NCBI GenBank assembly: GCA_028817775.1
Contig: JAPPOW010000198.1
Span: 3,018 to 9,635, forward strand
Source of the DNA: Candidatus Melainabacteria bacterium
GTDB taxonomy: Bacteria; Cyanobacteriota; Vampirovibrionia; LMEP-6097
Length of the DNA stretch: 6,618 nucleotides
Direction: 5' to 3'
Position 1 is the stretch's first letter. Each line of letters starts with the position of its first letter. A program made the position numbers and the translations under genes. Of this stretch, positions 1-5,768 are shown in pieces. A model generated the notes under the pieces. The model saw only the letters and a program-made list of their open reading frames with translations, was not told the origin of the DNA and made no database searches.

Positions 1-308
1 TAGTATTTTTTAGCAAGTCCATTGCCGACAAAACCACCAATCGATCTACCAATACCAAAACCAATTACTGAGCCAAGTGGGCCACCTAGTGAACCAGCAG
101 CGATACCGAGCATGCCGCCAATCCCCTGAGTACGGAATTTAAGCTTGTTCATTTTAACCTCAACTTCTGAGATTCTTTTAGTCATTTGGAAGATGTCCTG
201 AAAGTTACTTGCAGCTAGTTGGTTCAAAGCACGACCATTAAATTCGGCTTGGACATTCCAGCTTAAATAGCTGACTTCTTCTGGTACTGAATATGCGTCT
301 GTTAACAT
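1..308 (-). CDS. Unrecognised small glycine-zipper protein (C-terminal end at or beyond the window edge)
   Basis: I do not recognise this protein. It starts MLTDAYSVPEEVSYLSWNV at the ATG at 308, preceded six bases upstream by a good Shine-Dalgarno (GAGGGG, 315-320). Residues 1-60 are soluble and probably helical. Residues 62-97 are glycine-rich and hydrophobic, with many GxxxG-type spacings (GIGGMLGIAAGSLGG, then GFGIGRSIGGFVGNG), the pattern of glycine-zipper segments that pack or insert in membranes. The visible reading frame is 102 codons. It ends KKY followed by TA, so the next codon is either a stop or Tyr and the gene may end right at the edge. It begins 15 bases after the stop of the 92-residue gene upstream, so the two are very likely co-transcribed. 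Membrane association is inferred from composition only. Confidence 0.75.
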   Translation of the reverse strand, partial: MLTDAYSVPEEVSYLSWNVQAEFNGRALNQLAASNFQDIFQMTKRISEVEVKMNKLKFRTQGIGGMLGIAAGSLGGPLGSVIGFGIGRSIGGFVGNGLAKKY

Positions 309-314
309 TAATTA

Positions 315-320
315 CCCCTC
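315..320 (-). promoter_or_regulatory. Shine-Dalgarno of the glycine-zipper gene
   Basis: GAGGGG lies six bases before the ATG at 308, in the 15-base gap after the upstream stop. It fixes this start and shows that the genome does use Shine-Dalgarno sites inside operons, in contrast to the first genes of transcription units here. Confidence 0.7.
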
Positions 321-323
321 TGT

Positions 324-602
324 TTACGTACTCTTGATGAGTTCGTTCTCCTTCTTATAAGTTTCTTTGTCAGCTTTGGCGACTTCTAACCAGAACTGTT
401 GATTGTTTCTAGCGTGTCCTAGTAATTGCCTTACTGTCGATAATAATTGTCTAGCTGCCTGAGCGTCGCCAATCCCGAGAATTGCTTGCTGCATTAACTG
501 CTCAGCGAAAGCGTTATCTGCTTGGGTTTGTGAAACTAGAGCTTCTGCGTCTGCCATCCTTTCAGCAGAATTAATGTAGGGAACATGTTGATATATAGCC
601 AT
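324..602 (-). CDS. Unrecognised 92-residue helical protein
   Basis: The protein starts MAIYQHVPYINSAERMADAE and ends ENELIKST. It is rich in Ala, Gln, Leu and charged residues, with no obvious signal peptide, Cys motif or enzyme signature, and it looks almost wholly alpha-helical. I assign no function. The frame stays open to an ATG at 644, which would add MLNLGITWLLYIYT. I prefer 602 because a promoter-like pair (TTAACC, 18 bases, TATATA) lies inside that extension and would place transcription start only a few bases before the 602 ATG. Neither ATG has a clear Shine-Dalgarno. The longer form would have a hydrophobic N-terminus and cannot be excluded. The glycine-zipper gene follows after 15 bases with its own ribosome binding site, so this looks like a two-gene operon whose products may act together. 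Confidence 0.7.
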   Translation of the reverse strand: MAIYQHVPYINSAERMADAEALVSQTQADNAFAEQLMQQAILGIGDAQAARQLLSTVRQLLGHARNNQQFWLEVAKADKETYKKENELIKST

Positions 603-606
603 GGTG

Positions 607-640
607 TATATATATAGGAGCCAGGTTATGCCTAGGTTAA
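607..640 (-). promoter_or_regulatory. Candidate promoter of the small-protein operon
   Basis: Reading the minus strand, TTAACC (640-635) is followed after 18 bases by an alternating TATATATATA run (616-607) that can supply a -10 box. The ATG at 602 follows within a few bases and there is no Shine-Dalgarno, so the transcript would have almost no leader. This is inferred from sequence only, and AT repeats give false positives. Confidence 0.4.
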
Positions 641-659
641 GCATGGAGAAGTTTTTCTT

Positions 660-684
660 AAAAAAAGTTCAGGTTCACGAAACC
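660..684 (-). terminator. Possible weak intrinsic terminator
   Basis: On the minus strand GGTTT-CGT-GAACC can form a five-pair hairpin (684-672, one G-T pair). TGAAC separates it from seven T (666-660). The short stem and the gap before the T run make it weak. It sits downstream of the winged-helix gene and just before the next operon's promoter, where a terminator would be expected. Confidence 0.3.
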
Positions 685-696
685 CCTACTAGTGAC

Positions 697-820
697 TAAG
701 ATTGGTTCTAGGTCGTTCAAGAGCGAGGCATTTGAAGTCCCAGAGGGACGTGTCCGAAGTGGGCTCTAGCCCATGAGGACTCAAATAACAAAGCTATTGG
801 ACGTCATAGGACCAATCTTA
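697..820. repeat. 124-bp element with terminal inverted repeats and nested hairpins
   Basis: The ends are 20-bp imperfect inverted repeats: TAAGATTGGTTCTAGGTCGT at 697-716 against the complement of 801-820, with 17 of 20 matching. Inside lies a second pairing (ATTTGAAGTCC at 730-740 with GGACTCAAAT at 777-786, one bulge). That encloses two perfect hairpins, GTCCC-AGA-GGGAC (737-749) and GGGCT-CT-AGCCC (761-772), although GTCC at 737-740 cannot pair both ways at once. No protein is encoded. Both ends read TA, which would fit a MITE-like element using TA target sites (as Tc1/mariner-IS630 transposases do), but TA is too short to prove a duplication. Its right end supplies the stop codon of the winged-helix gene. 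A structured RNA or transcription-end function is equally possible. Confidence 0.65.
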
Positions 821-1168
821 AACTTCGATGGCGGCGCCTTCGGTTTTTAACCAATCTTCGAATGCGATGATATCCGGTATGAATAAGTCGCCATTATCAT
901 CATTATTCAAGAAGCCTTTAGTTCTAAGTCTATCAAAGCCTTTAGATACTTGTTTAGGATTAACTTCAGCCAATCTAGAAATCTTGTGAGTATTGAGTGG
1001 TGGAATTTTAGTACCATCCTTGGTTACTTTTCCTTCTTTCATTACATTGAGGTAGAGTGCAAAAGCGACTCTAGCTTCATCGCTAAGTTCTACTGGAGTT
1101 TCTTCTTCAGCAGGAGCTTCTTCGGCGATGGCCTGGTTGATATCGTTAAGTTCTTCTTGATTAGACAT
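818..1168 (-). CDS. Small winged-helix DNA-binding protein
   Basis: The 116-residue product starts MSNQEELNDI. Residues 5-30 are acidic and probably disordered (EEAPAEEETPVELSDEA). Residues 31-47 form a helix. Residues 59-87 look like a helix-turn-helix (NTHKISRLAEVNPKQVSKGF, then DRLRTKGFL), followed by a short wing (NNDDNGDLFIPD). This resembles the DNA-binding end of Crp/Fnr or MarR-like regulators, but the cyclic-nucleotide domain is absent, so no ligand is suggested. The frame is open to an ATG at 1234, but that extension runs through the inverted-repeat element at 1188-1333 and is rejected. The 1168 ATG has an extended -10 box ten bases upstream and no Shine-Dalgarno. The stop codon falls on the last bases of the 697-820 element, so the original C-terminus may have been altered. 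A transcription-factor role is inferred; its targets are unknown. Confidence 0.7.
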   Translation of the reverse strand: MSNQEELNDINQAIAEEAPAEEETPVELSDEARVAFALYLNVMKEGKVTKDGTKIPPLNTHKISRLAEVNPKQVSKGFDRLRTKGFLNNDDNGDLFIPDIIAFEDWLKTEGAAIEV

Positions 1169-1178
1169 ACAGAATAGA

Positions 1179-1187
1179 ATTCTAGCA
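1179..1187 (-). promoter_or_regulatory. Extended -10 promoter of the winged-helix gene
   Basis: The minus strand reads TGCTAGAAT, an extended -10 (TG, one base, TAGAAT at 1184-1179), ten bases before the ATG at 1168. No good -35 is seen; that position would lie inside the inverted-repeat arm at 1188-1210. The expected transcription start leaves a leader of only a few bases. Confidence 0.45.
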
Positions 1188-1333
1188 TAGGTGCTGTCCA
1201 CAAAGTCCGATAACTGCGTTACGCGAGCCCTCATTTGCTACAGCAAACTTCGGGTCTAGGTATACAAAGCCTGCAGTACAAGTACTTTTTCATGCTCGCA
1301 AGCCTTGTTCTCGAACTTTGTGGACAGCACCTA
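1188..1333. repeat. 146-bp element with 23-bp terminal inverted repeats
   Basis: The arms at 1188-1210 and 1311-1333 match at 22 of 23 positions as inverted repeats; the outer 19 bases (TAGGTGCTGTCCACAAAGT) are perfect. Pairing continues less exactly inward (CGCGAGC at 1223-1229 against GCTCGCA at 1294-1300). The interior contains TTTGCT-AC-AGCAAA (1234-1247) and GTAC-AA-GTAC (1276-1285). Nothing is encoded. It fills the space between the bamA stop (7 bp beyond its right end) and the winged-helix start, and both ends carry TA. Likely a non-autonomous MITE-like element; it could also act as a bidirectional transcription end or RNA structure. Its arms are unrelated to those of the 697-820 element. 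Confidence 0.75.
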
Positions 1334-1340
1334 CCAGTTT

Positions 1341-3266
1341 TTAAATAAAGCTACCAGGACCAAAATTCAGCCTAAATAAGCGATCTGTATCAGTAAGCGC
1401 ATCAATAAGCGGGAAGCCAATATCAAACCTAAGCGATCCAAATAATGGGATATTAACCCTGAGCCCAAAGCCTACTGAAGCTGCCTGAGACAACCTATCT
1501 GTCAGTCTATTGAGACGACGATCTCCACCAATCACTCCAGCATCAGCAAAGAGAGCAAAATCTAAGTTCTTTACTAATTTATTGTTTTTCAAATTCGGGA
1601 TTATATTGTAGATAGGAGTTCTAAACTCAGCGGTACTAATAAGTAGTTTGCTACCAACCCCTAATTCAGAGATTGGTCTGTAACCACGAACACCGCTACT
1701 TGTACCGAGTCGAAGTTTTGCAAACTGAGGCATATTACCTAGCAATTCATAGCCGCCACGCAGATTTAGCAGTAAAGTAGAGCGCCACGGCATCGGGAAG
1801 AAACGGGTCGCACTAGTACTTAATTTAGTATAACTATTCACATCACCAAAACCCATCACTGGTACAACTGCTGCACGGAAACGAGTTCCTTTACGCGGTT
1901 TGGTTCTATCATCAAGATCACGGTAGGTATAAGCAGTACGAAAATCAAGGAACATACCACTAACAATTTGTTCATTACGAATCTGGCGTGCTTCTTGTTT
2001 GGCAATTGCACGCTTACCGCCAAGAAAACCTTTGCGGTTAGCGCTTAGCACATCTTTATCACTAATAGGATAGAGTTCTAAGATATTGTCAGTAACTTGG
2101 TCGAGGTAATCAGCTCTATCTCTATCTTCAATATCAATATAGTTAGCCGAACCACCGATACTCAAGCTCTGTCCGTTACCAATTCTTTTAGAGATACTAG
2201 CTGCTGTAGTCATCAAGGTCTGCCTAGACAAGTCAACAGTAAAGTTAGGACCATTGCTATAGCTAATACGGCGTGAAAGTGAATAATCATGCCCATGATA
2301 GTAAGGACTATTGTAGGCAGCACTAATTGAAGTGTAACGCCCCCGACGCACAAAATTACTATTTGTATTGAGAGTACTACCAGCCGCAAAACCACTACCA
2401 ATGAGAGCATTAACATCAAGTGTTTCACCTTTACCACGGATATTGCCGCGACTATAATTCAAATTACCAAATAAACCAGCAGAGGAATTTATACCACCAC
2501 CAAAACCAAGACTACTAAATTTTTCTTTTTCTCTAACTTGCAGTTCTAAGTCATAGCCATCACCATCAAGACTTGGTCTAACACTACGCCTAATATCATC
2601 AAAGTAGCTAGTACCCTGTATGCGTTTAAAGTCCTTGGCAAATTCTTGTTCATTATATGGCTTACCAATTTGAGTTTTGCGAGTGAGGAGTTCTAGATAT
2701 TCAGTTTTAGTTTTCTGGTTGCCAGCAAACTTAATTGAATTAATTATCCCTTCATCAATATAGATTTTGAGCAAACCACTTGAATCAATATCTATATCCT
2801 TGACTCTCGCTACGATATAGCCAGCTTGTACATATTGTTGTTCTAAACTGTGAATCAGCTCCGAAAGTTTACGGGCGTTTTCTGGTTTTGCAATCAGCGG
2901 TGCAAAGTGTTTGTAAGGATCAAGATGCTTAATCTGATCAGCTCCATAAATCACAATATCAGTGACAATTGGATTTTCTTGGACTGAATACTCGAGTAGT
3001 ATAGTACCGTCTGGTTTTTGGTAAGGCTTAGCCTCAACACTTTGCGGCACAAAATAGCCCATAGTATAGATCGCCTTGAGATCCTCAATCACCAATTCTT
3101 TGGAGAATCTCATTCCTACATAGGATTTAATTTGATCTATAATCTCCTGATCAGCAAGCAATCGATTACCGCTAATCTCAATTTCTGAAATAATTCCTTG
3201 TGGCTGTTTTGCAGCTTGTACCGGCAAAATCAAGAGCAAGCACAAGAGCAAGAGGCTTCTTAACAC
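1341..3266 (-). CDS. bamA: BamA/Omp85-family outer-membrane protein assembly factor
   Basis: This is the core of the machine that folds and inserts beta-barrel proteins into the outer membrane. Starting at GTG (3266), the product is about 641 residues and opens with a signal peptide (MLRSLLLLCLLLILPVQAA). Three POTRA domains follow, roughly residues 26-98 (IISEIEISGNRLLADQEI), 99-174 (IVTDIVIYGADQ) and 175-248 (INSIKFAGNQK). A beta-barrel with alternating polar and aromatic strands runs to the end (FRLNFGPGSFI). The Omp85 hallmark VRGY is present at about residue 526. Three POTRAs match cyanobacterial Omp85; proteobacterial BamA usually has five. The frame runs on to a TTG at 3341, but that lies in the palindrome array and would bury the signal peptide behind 25 residues. 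The GTG has TATAAT six bases upstream. No neighbouring gene belongs to the Bam pathway. BamA rather than TamA is my choice; the family itself is secure. Confidence 0.9.
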   Translation of the reverse strand: MLRSLLLLCLLLILPVQAAKQPQGIISEIEISGNRLLADQEIIDQIKSYVGMRFSKELVIEDLKAIYTMGYFVPQSVEAKPYQKPDGTILLEYSVQENPIVTDIVIYGADQIKHLDPYKHFAPLIAKPENARKLSELIHSLEQQYVQAGYIVARVKDIDIDSSGLLKIYIDEGIINSIKFAGNQKTKTEYLELLTRKTQIGKPYNEQEFAKDFKRIQGTSYFDDIRRSVRPSLDGDGYDLELQVREKEKFSSLGFGGGINSSAGLFGNLNYSRGNIRGKGETLDVNALIGSGFAAGSTLNTNSNFVRRGRYTSISAAYNSPYYHGHDYSLSRRISYSNGPNFTVDLSRQTLMTTAASISKRIGNGQSLSIGGSANYIDIEDRDRADYLDQVTDNILELYPISDKDVLSANRKGFLGGKRAIAKQEARQIRNEQIVSGMFLDFRTAYTYRDLDDRTKPRKGTRFRAAVVPVMGFGDVNSYTKLSTSATRFFPMPWRSTLLLNLRGGYELLGNMPQFAKLRLGTSSGVRGYRPISELGVGSKLLISTAEFRTPIYNIIPNLKNNKLVKNLDFALFADAGVIGGDRRLNRLTDRLSQAASVGFGLRVNIPLFGSLRFDIGFPLIDALTDTDRLFRLNFGPGSFI

Positions 3267-3272
3267 CCAGTT

Positions 3273-3278
3273 ATTATA
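3273..3278 (-). promoter_or_regulatory. Consensus -10 box before bamA
   Basis: The minus strand reads TATAAT, then AACTGG, then the GTG at 3266. Transcription would start at or next to the GTG, giving a leaderless message, and no Shine-Dalgarno is present. The -35 is poor; TTCACA at 3304-3299 is spaced 20 bases, which is long. Confidence 0.45.
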
Positions 3279-3329
3279 TGATGATTTGAGATTACTTGTG
3301 TGAAATTTAGATTTTAGATCAAGCAGACA

Positions 3330-3441
3330 GTTGCTTCGCAACCTGCAGACGGCACTTTGTGCCTGCAGACGCTACGCTGCAAACAACAGGACGAAGTCCA
3401 TGCGCAGGAGCGTTAGCTCCATTTGCAGGTTGCGAAGCAAC
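3330..3441. repeat. Array of short palindromes bounded by an 18-bp inverted repeat
   Basis: The perfect inverted arms GTTGCTTCGCAACCTGCA (3330-3347) and its complement (3424-3441) enclose further small palindromes: GGCAC-TTT-GTGCC (3351-3363), a weak one around GCTACGC (3371-3377), GGAC-GAA-GTCC (3389-3399) and GGAGC-GTTA-GCTCC (3407-3420). The arms are themselves hairpins (TTGC-GAA-GCAA). Units are mostly separated by 7-base spacers of similar form: ATGCGCA, ATTTGCA and ATATGCC on the right half, and TGCAGAC twice on the left half. Centres fall about 17-22 bp apart. It lies between the divergent bamA and leuA and encodes nothing convincing. It may be a mobile repeat, a protein-binding array or an RNA structure. 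Confidence 0.75.
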
Positions 3442-3493
3442 CATATGCCCTAATCTATAGATAAGTCACGGGTAATACCAACAACTACTACGC

Positions 3494-3499
3494 TATACT
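3494..3499 (+). promoter_or_regulatory. -10 box immediately before leuA
   Basis: TATACT ends seven bases before the leuA ATG at 3507, so transcription would begin at or beside the start codon. No Shine-Dalgarno is seen. No recognisable -35 exists at 17 bases (GGTAAT). A 10-bp perfect palindrome, ATCTATAGAT (3453-3462), lies about 30 bp upstream and could be an operator or an alternative -10. Confidence 0.4.
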
Positions 3500-3506
3500 G
3501 TTTCTT

Positions 3507-5087
3507 ATGTCGGATCCCAATAAAGTTTACATATTCGATACCAGTTTACGCGATGGTGAGCAAAGTCCTGGCGCCAGTATGAACGCTCAAGAGAAGCTAG
3601 AGATTGCTAAACAACTAGCCTTGCTAAATGTAGATGTGATTGAAGCTGGCTTCCCAGTCTCTAGCAAGGGTGATTTTGAAGCTGTGCACAATATCGCAAA
3701 AGAAGTACACGGACCGACCATCTGTGCTCTAGCTCGTGCAATTGAGAAAGATATTAAAGTTGCAGCAGAAGCATTAGAACCTGCTAAGTCAAAACGACTA
3801 CATACTTTTATTGCAACCTCTCCAATTCATATGGAGCATAAACTCAAAATGAAACCCGCTGAAGTTTTAGCCAAAGCTGGTGAAATGGTTGAGTATGCAA
3901 AATCTTTGGTAGATGAAGTTGAGTTCTCTCCAGAAGATGCCGGACGTTCTGAGAAATCATTTTTATATGAAATCATTGAGCTTGCAATCTCCAAGGGTGC
4001 AAGTTCAATCAATATCCCAGACACTGTTGGTTACACCACACCAATGGAGTTTGGACAATTGATCAAGGATATTAAAGACAATGTGCCTAACATTGATCAA
4101 GCGATTATTTCAGTACATTGTCATAATGATCTTGGTTTAGCTACCGCTAATTCTCTAGCTGCCCTGGTCAATGGTGCCCGTCAAGTGGAGTGTACTGTCA
4201 ACGGAATTGGCGAGCGCGCCGGCAACGCCAGTCTTGAAGAGATTGCAATGATTCTCAAGACTCGTAATGATTTAGGTTTACACACAGAAATAAATACTAA
4301 GCAAATTACTAGAACCAGTAAATTAGTTAGCAATATTACTGGTATGTTCGTACAGCCAAACAAAGCAATTGTCGGAGCAAATGCCTTTGCTCATGAATCT
4401 GGCATCCATCAAGATGGAGTGCTGAAACACCAGAAAACTTACGAGATTATGAACCCAGAAGATGTTGGCATCCTGGCTACTCAAATCCCTCTAGGACCTC
4501 GTTCTGGCAAACATGCACTCAAATCAAGATTGGCTCAGCTTGGCTTTGACAAGACGGAAGAAAATCTCGATGAACTCTACGCTAAATTTATCAAACTTGC
4601 TGACGAGAAAAAACGAGTTGATGATAGAGATTTATTTGCACTTGCTACTAATCAATCATTGTCAAACGAGAGCACTGCTACTTTTGAATTAGTTCATGTA
4701 CAAGTAACTTGTGGTAGTGGCAATTTACCAACAGCAAGTGTGATGTTGCGAGACCAACGCGACAAGACCAATATACTCAAAGGCTCTGAGCTAGGCACTG
4801 GACCAGTGGATGCCATCTGCAAGTGCATACGCAAACTAACCAAAGCTGATTGTACCTTGATTGAGTTTACAGTTAAGTCAGTAACTGAAGGCATTGATTC
4901 ATTGGGTGAAGTATTTATTCGGATTCAAGATGACAAGAACAAAGGTATTTATAGCGGTCATGCTGCCAAGACTGATATTGTAATTGCTTCTGCTCAAGCT
5001 TACCTCAACGCTACCAATAGATACTTTGAGCGTAAGGAAAGTTTGAAACTAAATCCTCAATCAGCTGAAGAAATCGCAGGTGTCTAA
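3507..5087 (+). CDS. leuA: 2-isopropylmalate synthase
   Basis: This cytoplasmic enzyme makes the first committed step of leucine synthesis, condensing acetyl-CoA with 2-oxoisovalerate to 2-isopropylmalate. The 526-residue length matches the long bacterial form (E. coli about 523). The N-terminal TIM barrel carries FDTSLRDGEQSPGAS (residues 10-24; catalytic Arg15, metal-binding Asp16), HCHNDLG (His204 and His206 as metal ligands) and GNASLEE with Asn240. FAHESGIHQDG near residue 293 is the usual linker motif. From about residue 390 the leucine-sensing regulatory domain follows, so feedback inhibition is likely. Citramalate synthase is a relative with similar motifs, but the leader sequence and length favour LeuA. 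The ATG at 3507 directly precedes MSDPNKVYIFDTS. The stop abuts the cmk start (TAAATG). No other leucine genes are in the window. Confidence 0.95.
   Translation: MSDPNKVYIFDTSLRDGEQSPGASMNAQEKLEIAKQLALLNVDVIEAGFPVSSKGDFEAVHNIAKEVHGPTICALARAIEKDIKVAAEALEPAKSKRLHTFIATSPIHMEHKLKMKPAEVLAKAGEMVEYAKSLVDEVEFSPEDAGRSEKSFLYEIIELAISKGASSINIPDTVGYTTPMEFGQLIKDIKDNVPNIDQAIISVHCHNDLGLATANSLAALVNGARQVECTVNGIGERAGNASLEEIAMILKTRNDLGLHTEINTKQITRTSKLVSNITGMFVQPNKAIVGANAFAHESGIHQDGVLKHQKTYEIMNPEDVGILATQIPLGPRSGKHALKSRLAQLGFDKTEENLDELYAKFIKLADEKKRVDDRDLFALATNQSLSNESTATFELVHVQVTCGSGNLPTASVMLRDQRDKTNILKGSELGTGPVDAICKCIRKLTKADCTLIEFTVKSVTEGIDSLGEVFIRIQDDKNKGIYSGHAAKTDIVIASAQAYLNATNRYFERKESLKLNPQSAEEIAGV
5078..5082 (+). 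promoter_or_regulatory. Shine-Dalgarno for cmk inside leuA
   Basis: AGGTG in the last leuA codons lies five bases before the cmk ATG at 5088. With leuA stop and cmk start adjoining (TAAATG), ribosomes finishing leuA could restart directly on cmk, so the two are probably translationally coupled. Confidence 0.5.
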
Positions 5088-5768
5088 ATGGTAGTAATAG
5101 CAATTGATGGACCAGCAGCCAGTGGCAAGAGTACTATTGCAAAAAAACTTGCAACAGAGCTTGGTTACACTTATATCGATAGCGGAGCAATGTACCGGGC
5201 TGTGACTCTTGAGTACCTCCGTCATTGCGAGGAGCTGAATGCGACGAAGCAATCCAGGGGAAATGATGAGGCAATTCTTCAAAGCATTTTAAATGACTTT
5301 CAGTTTGATTTTGATGGCGATGATGTGATTATCAACGGTCAAGATCGTAGCCCAGATATACGTACCAACCTAGTTAGTCAGAATGTCAGTTACATTGCTT
5401 CATTTAAAACTGTACGTGAAAAATTAGTGGAGCTACAAAGGCAAATGTCTCAAAGCAAAGATATAGTAATGGATGGTAGGGACATCGGCACTGTAGTCTT
5501 CCCAGATGCTGATCTGAAAATATTTATGGTAGCCTCAGCCCAGGTGAGAGCTGAGCGTAGAGCAGCCCAACTTAAAACTCAAGGTGAAGAAGTTGACATT
5601 GAGCAACTTGTCAAGGAAATTGAGAAACGAGATGAGATTGATTCTCAGCGTGAACATTCGCCTCTAGTCAAAGCTGATGACGCAATAGAGATTTGCACAG
5701 ATGATTTAAGTATTGAAGAAGTAACTAAAGTGATAAAATCTTATTGTCGAACAGGGGAGCCTCTCTAA
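5088..5768 (+). CDS. cmk: Cytidylate (CMP/dCMP) kinase
   Basis: It phosphorylates CMP and dCMP with ATP to feed CTP and dCTP supply, in the cytoplasm. The 226-residue protein opens with the P-loop DGPAASGKS (residues 7-15), then YIDSGAMYRAVT (29-40) of the nucleotide-monophosphate site and DGRDIGTVVFPDA (129-141). The lid and RDEIDSQREHSPL (181-193) follow. All family landmarks are intact. The oddity is residues 45-57 (RHCEELNATKQSR), encoded by a palindromic repeat. By memory alignment to B. subtilis Cmk, this region between the CMP-site helix and the next strand is about eight residues longer than usual. The frame is kept, so the enzyme should be active. The last codons (GEPL, stop) are also the start of the downstream TPP riboswitch. 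The start is fixed by the leuA stop and by the P-loop position. Confidence 0.95.
   Translation: MVVIAIDGPAASGKSTIAKKLATELGYTYIDSGAMYRAVTLEYLRHCEELNATKQSRGNDEAILQSILNDFQFDFDGDDVIINGQDRSPDIRTNLVSQNVSYIASFKTVREKLVELQRQMSQSKDIVMDGRDIGTVVFPDADLKIFMVASAQVRAERRAAQLKTQGEEVDIEQLVKEIEKRDEIDSQREHSPLVKADDAIEICTDDLSIEEVTKVIKSYCRTGEPL
5220..5258. repeat. In-frame palindromic repeat inside cmk (RPE-like)
   Basis: The plus strand begins CGTCATTGCGAGGAGC and ends GCGACGAAGCAATCCAG. This recalls a short repeat scattered through many bacterial genomes (ends GTCATTGCGAG and CGAAGCAATC), including Rickettsia palindromic elements, whose usual translation is RHCEERSDEAI-like. The ends pair as ATTGC (5224-5228) with GCAAT (5249-5253). 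Here it reads RHCEELNATKQS, so the repeat has become part of the kinase. Recognition is from memory of the motif; copy number in this genome is unknown. Confidence 0.75.

Noticed and set aside
603..644. ATG at 644 as the start of the small helical protein
   Set aside because: The promoter-like boxes fall inside this stretch and no Shine-Dalgarno precedes it. The added segment is hydrophobic, so it stays a minor possibility.
950..1177. Plus-strand reading frame of 75 codons
   Set aside because: It is fully antisense to the winged-helix gene, lacks a ribosome site and has no recognisable protein features.
1169..1234. N-terminal extension of the winged-helix protein to the ATG at 1234
   Set aside because: The added residues are read through the inverted-repeat element at 1188-1333, and the extended -10 box lies downstream of that ATG, so the 1168 start fits better.
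2213..2437. Second minus-strand frame inside bamA
   Set aside because: It lies within the barrel-coding part of bamA in another frame; its hydrophobic composition is a by-product of the overlapping codons.
3267..3341. bamA start at the TTG at 3341
   Set aside because: The TTG is inside a palindrome of the 3330-3441 array, would place 25 hydrophilic residues before the signal peptide, and has no ribosome site; the GTG at 3266 gives a normal signal peptide.
3330..3441. CRISPR array
   Set aside because: The repeated units differ in sequence and the near-constant parts are only 7 bases; there are no identical 25-40 base repeats with unique spacers.
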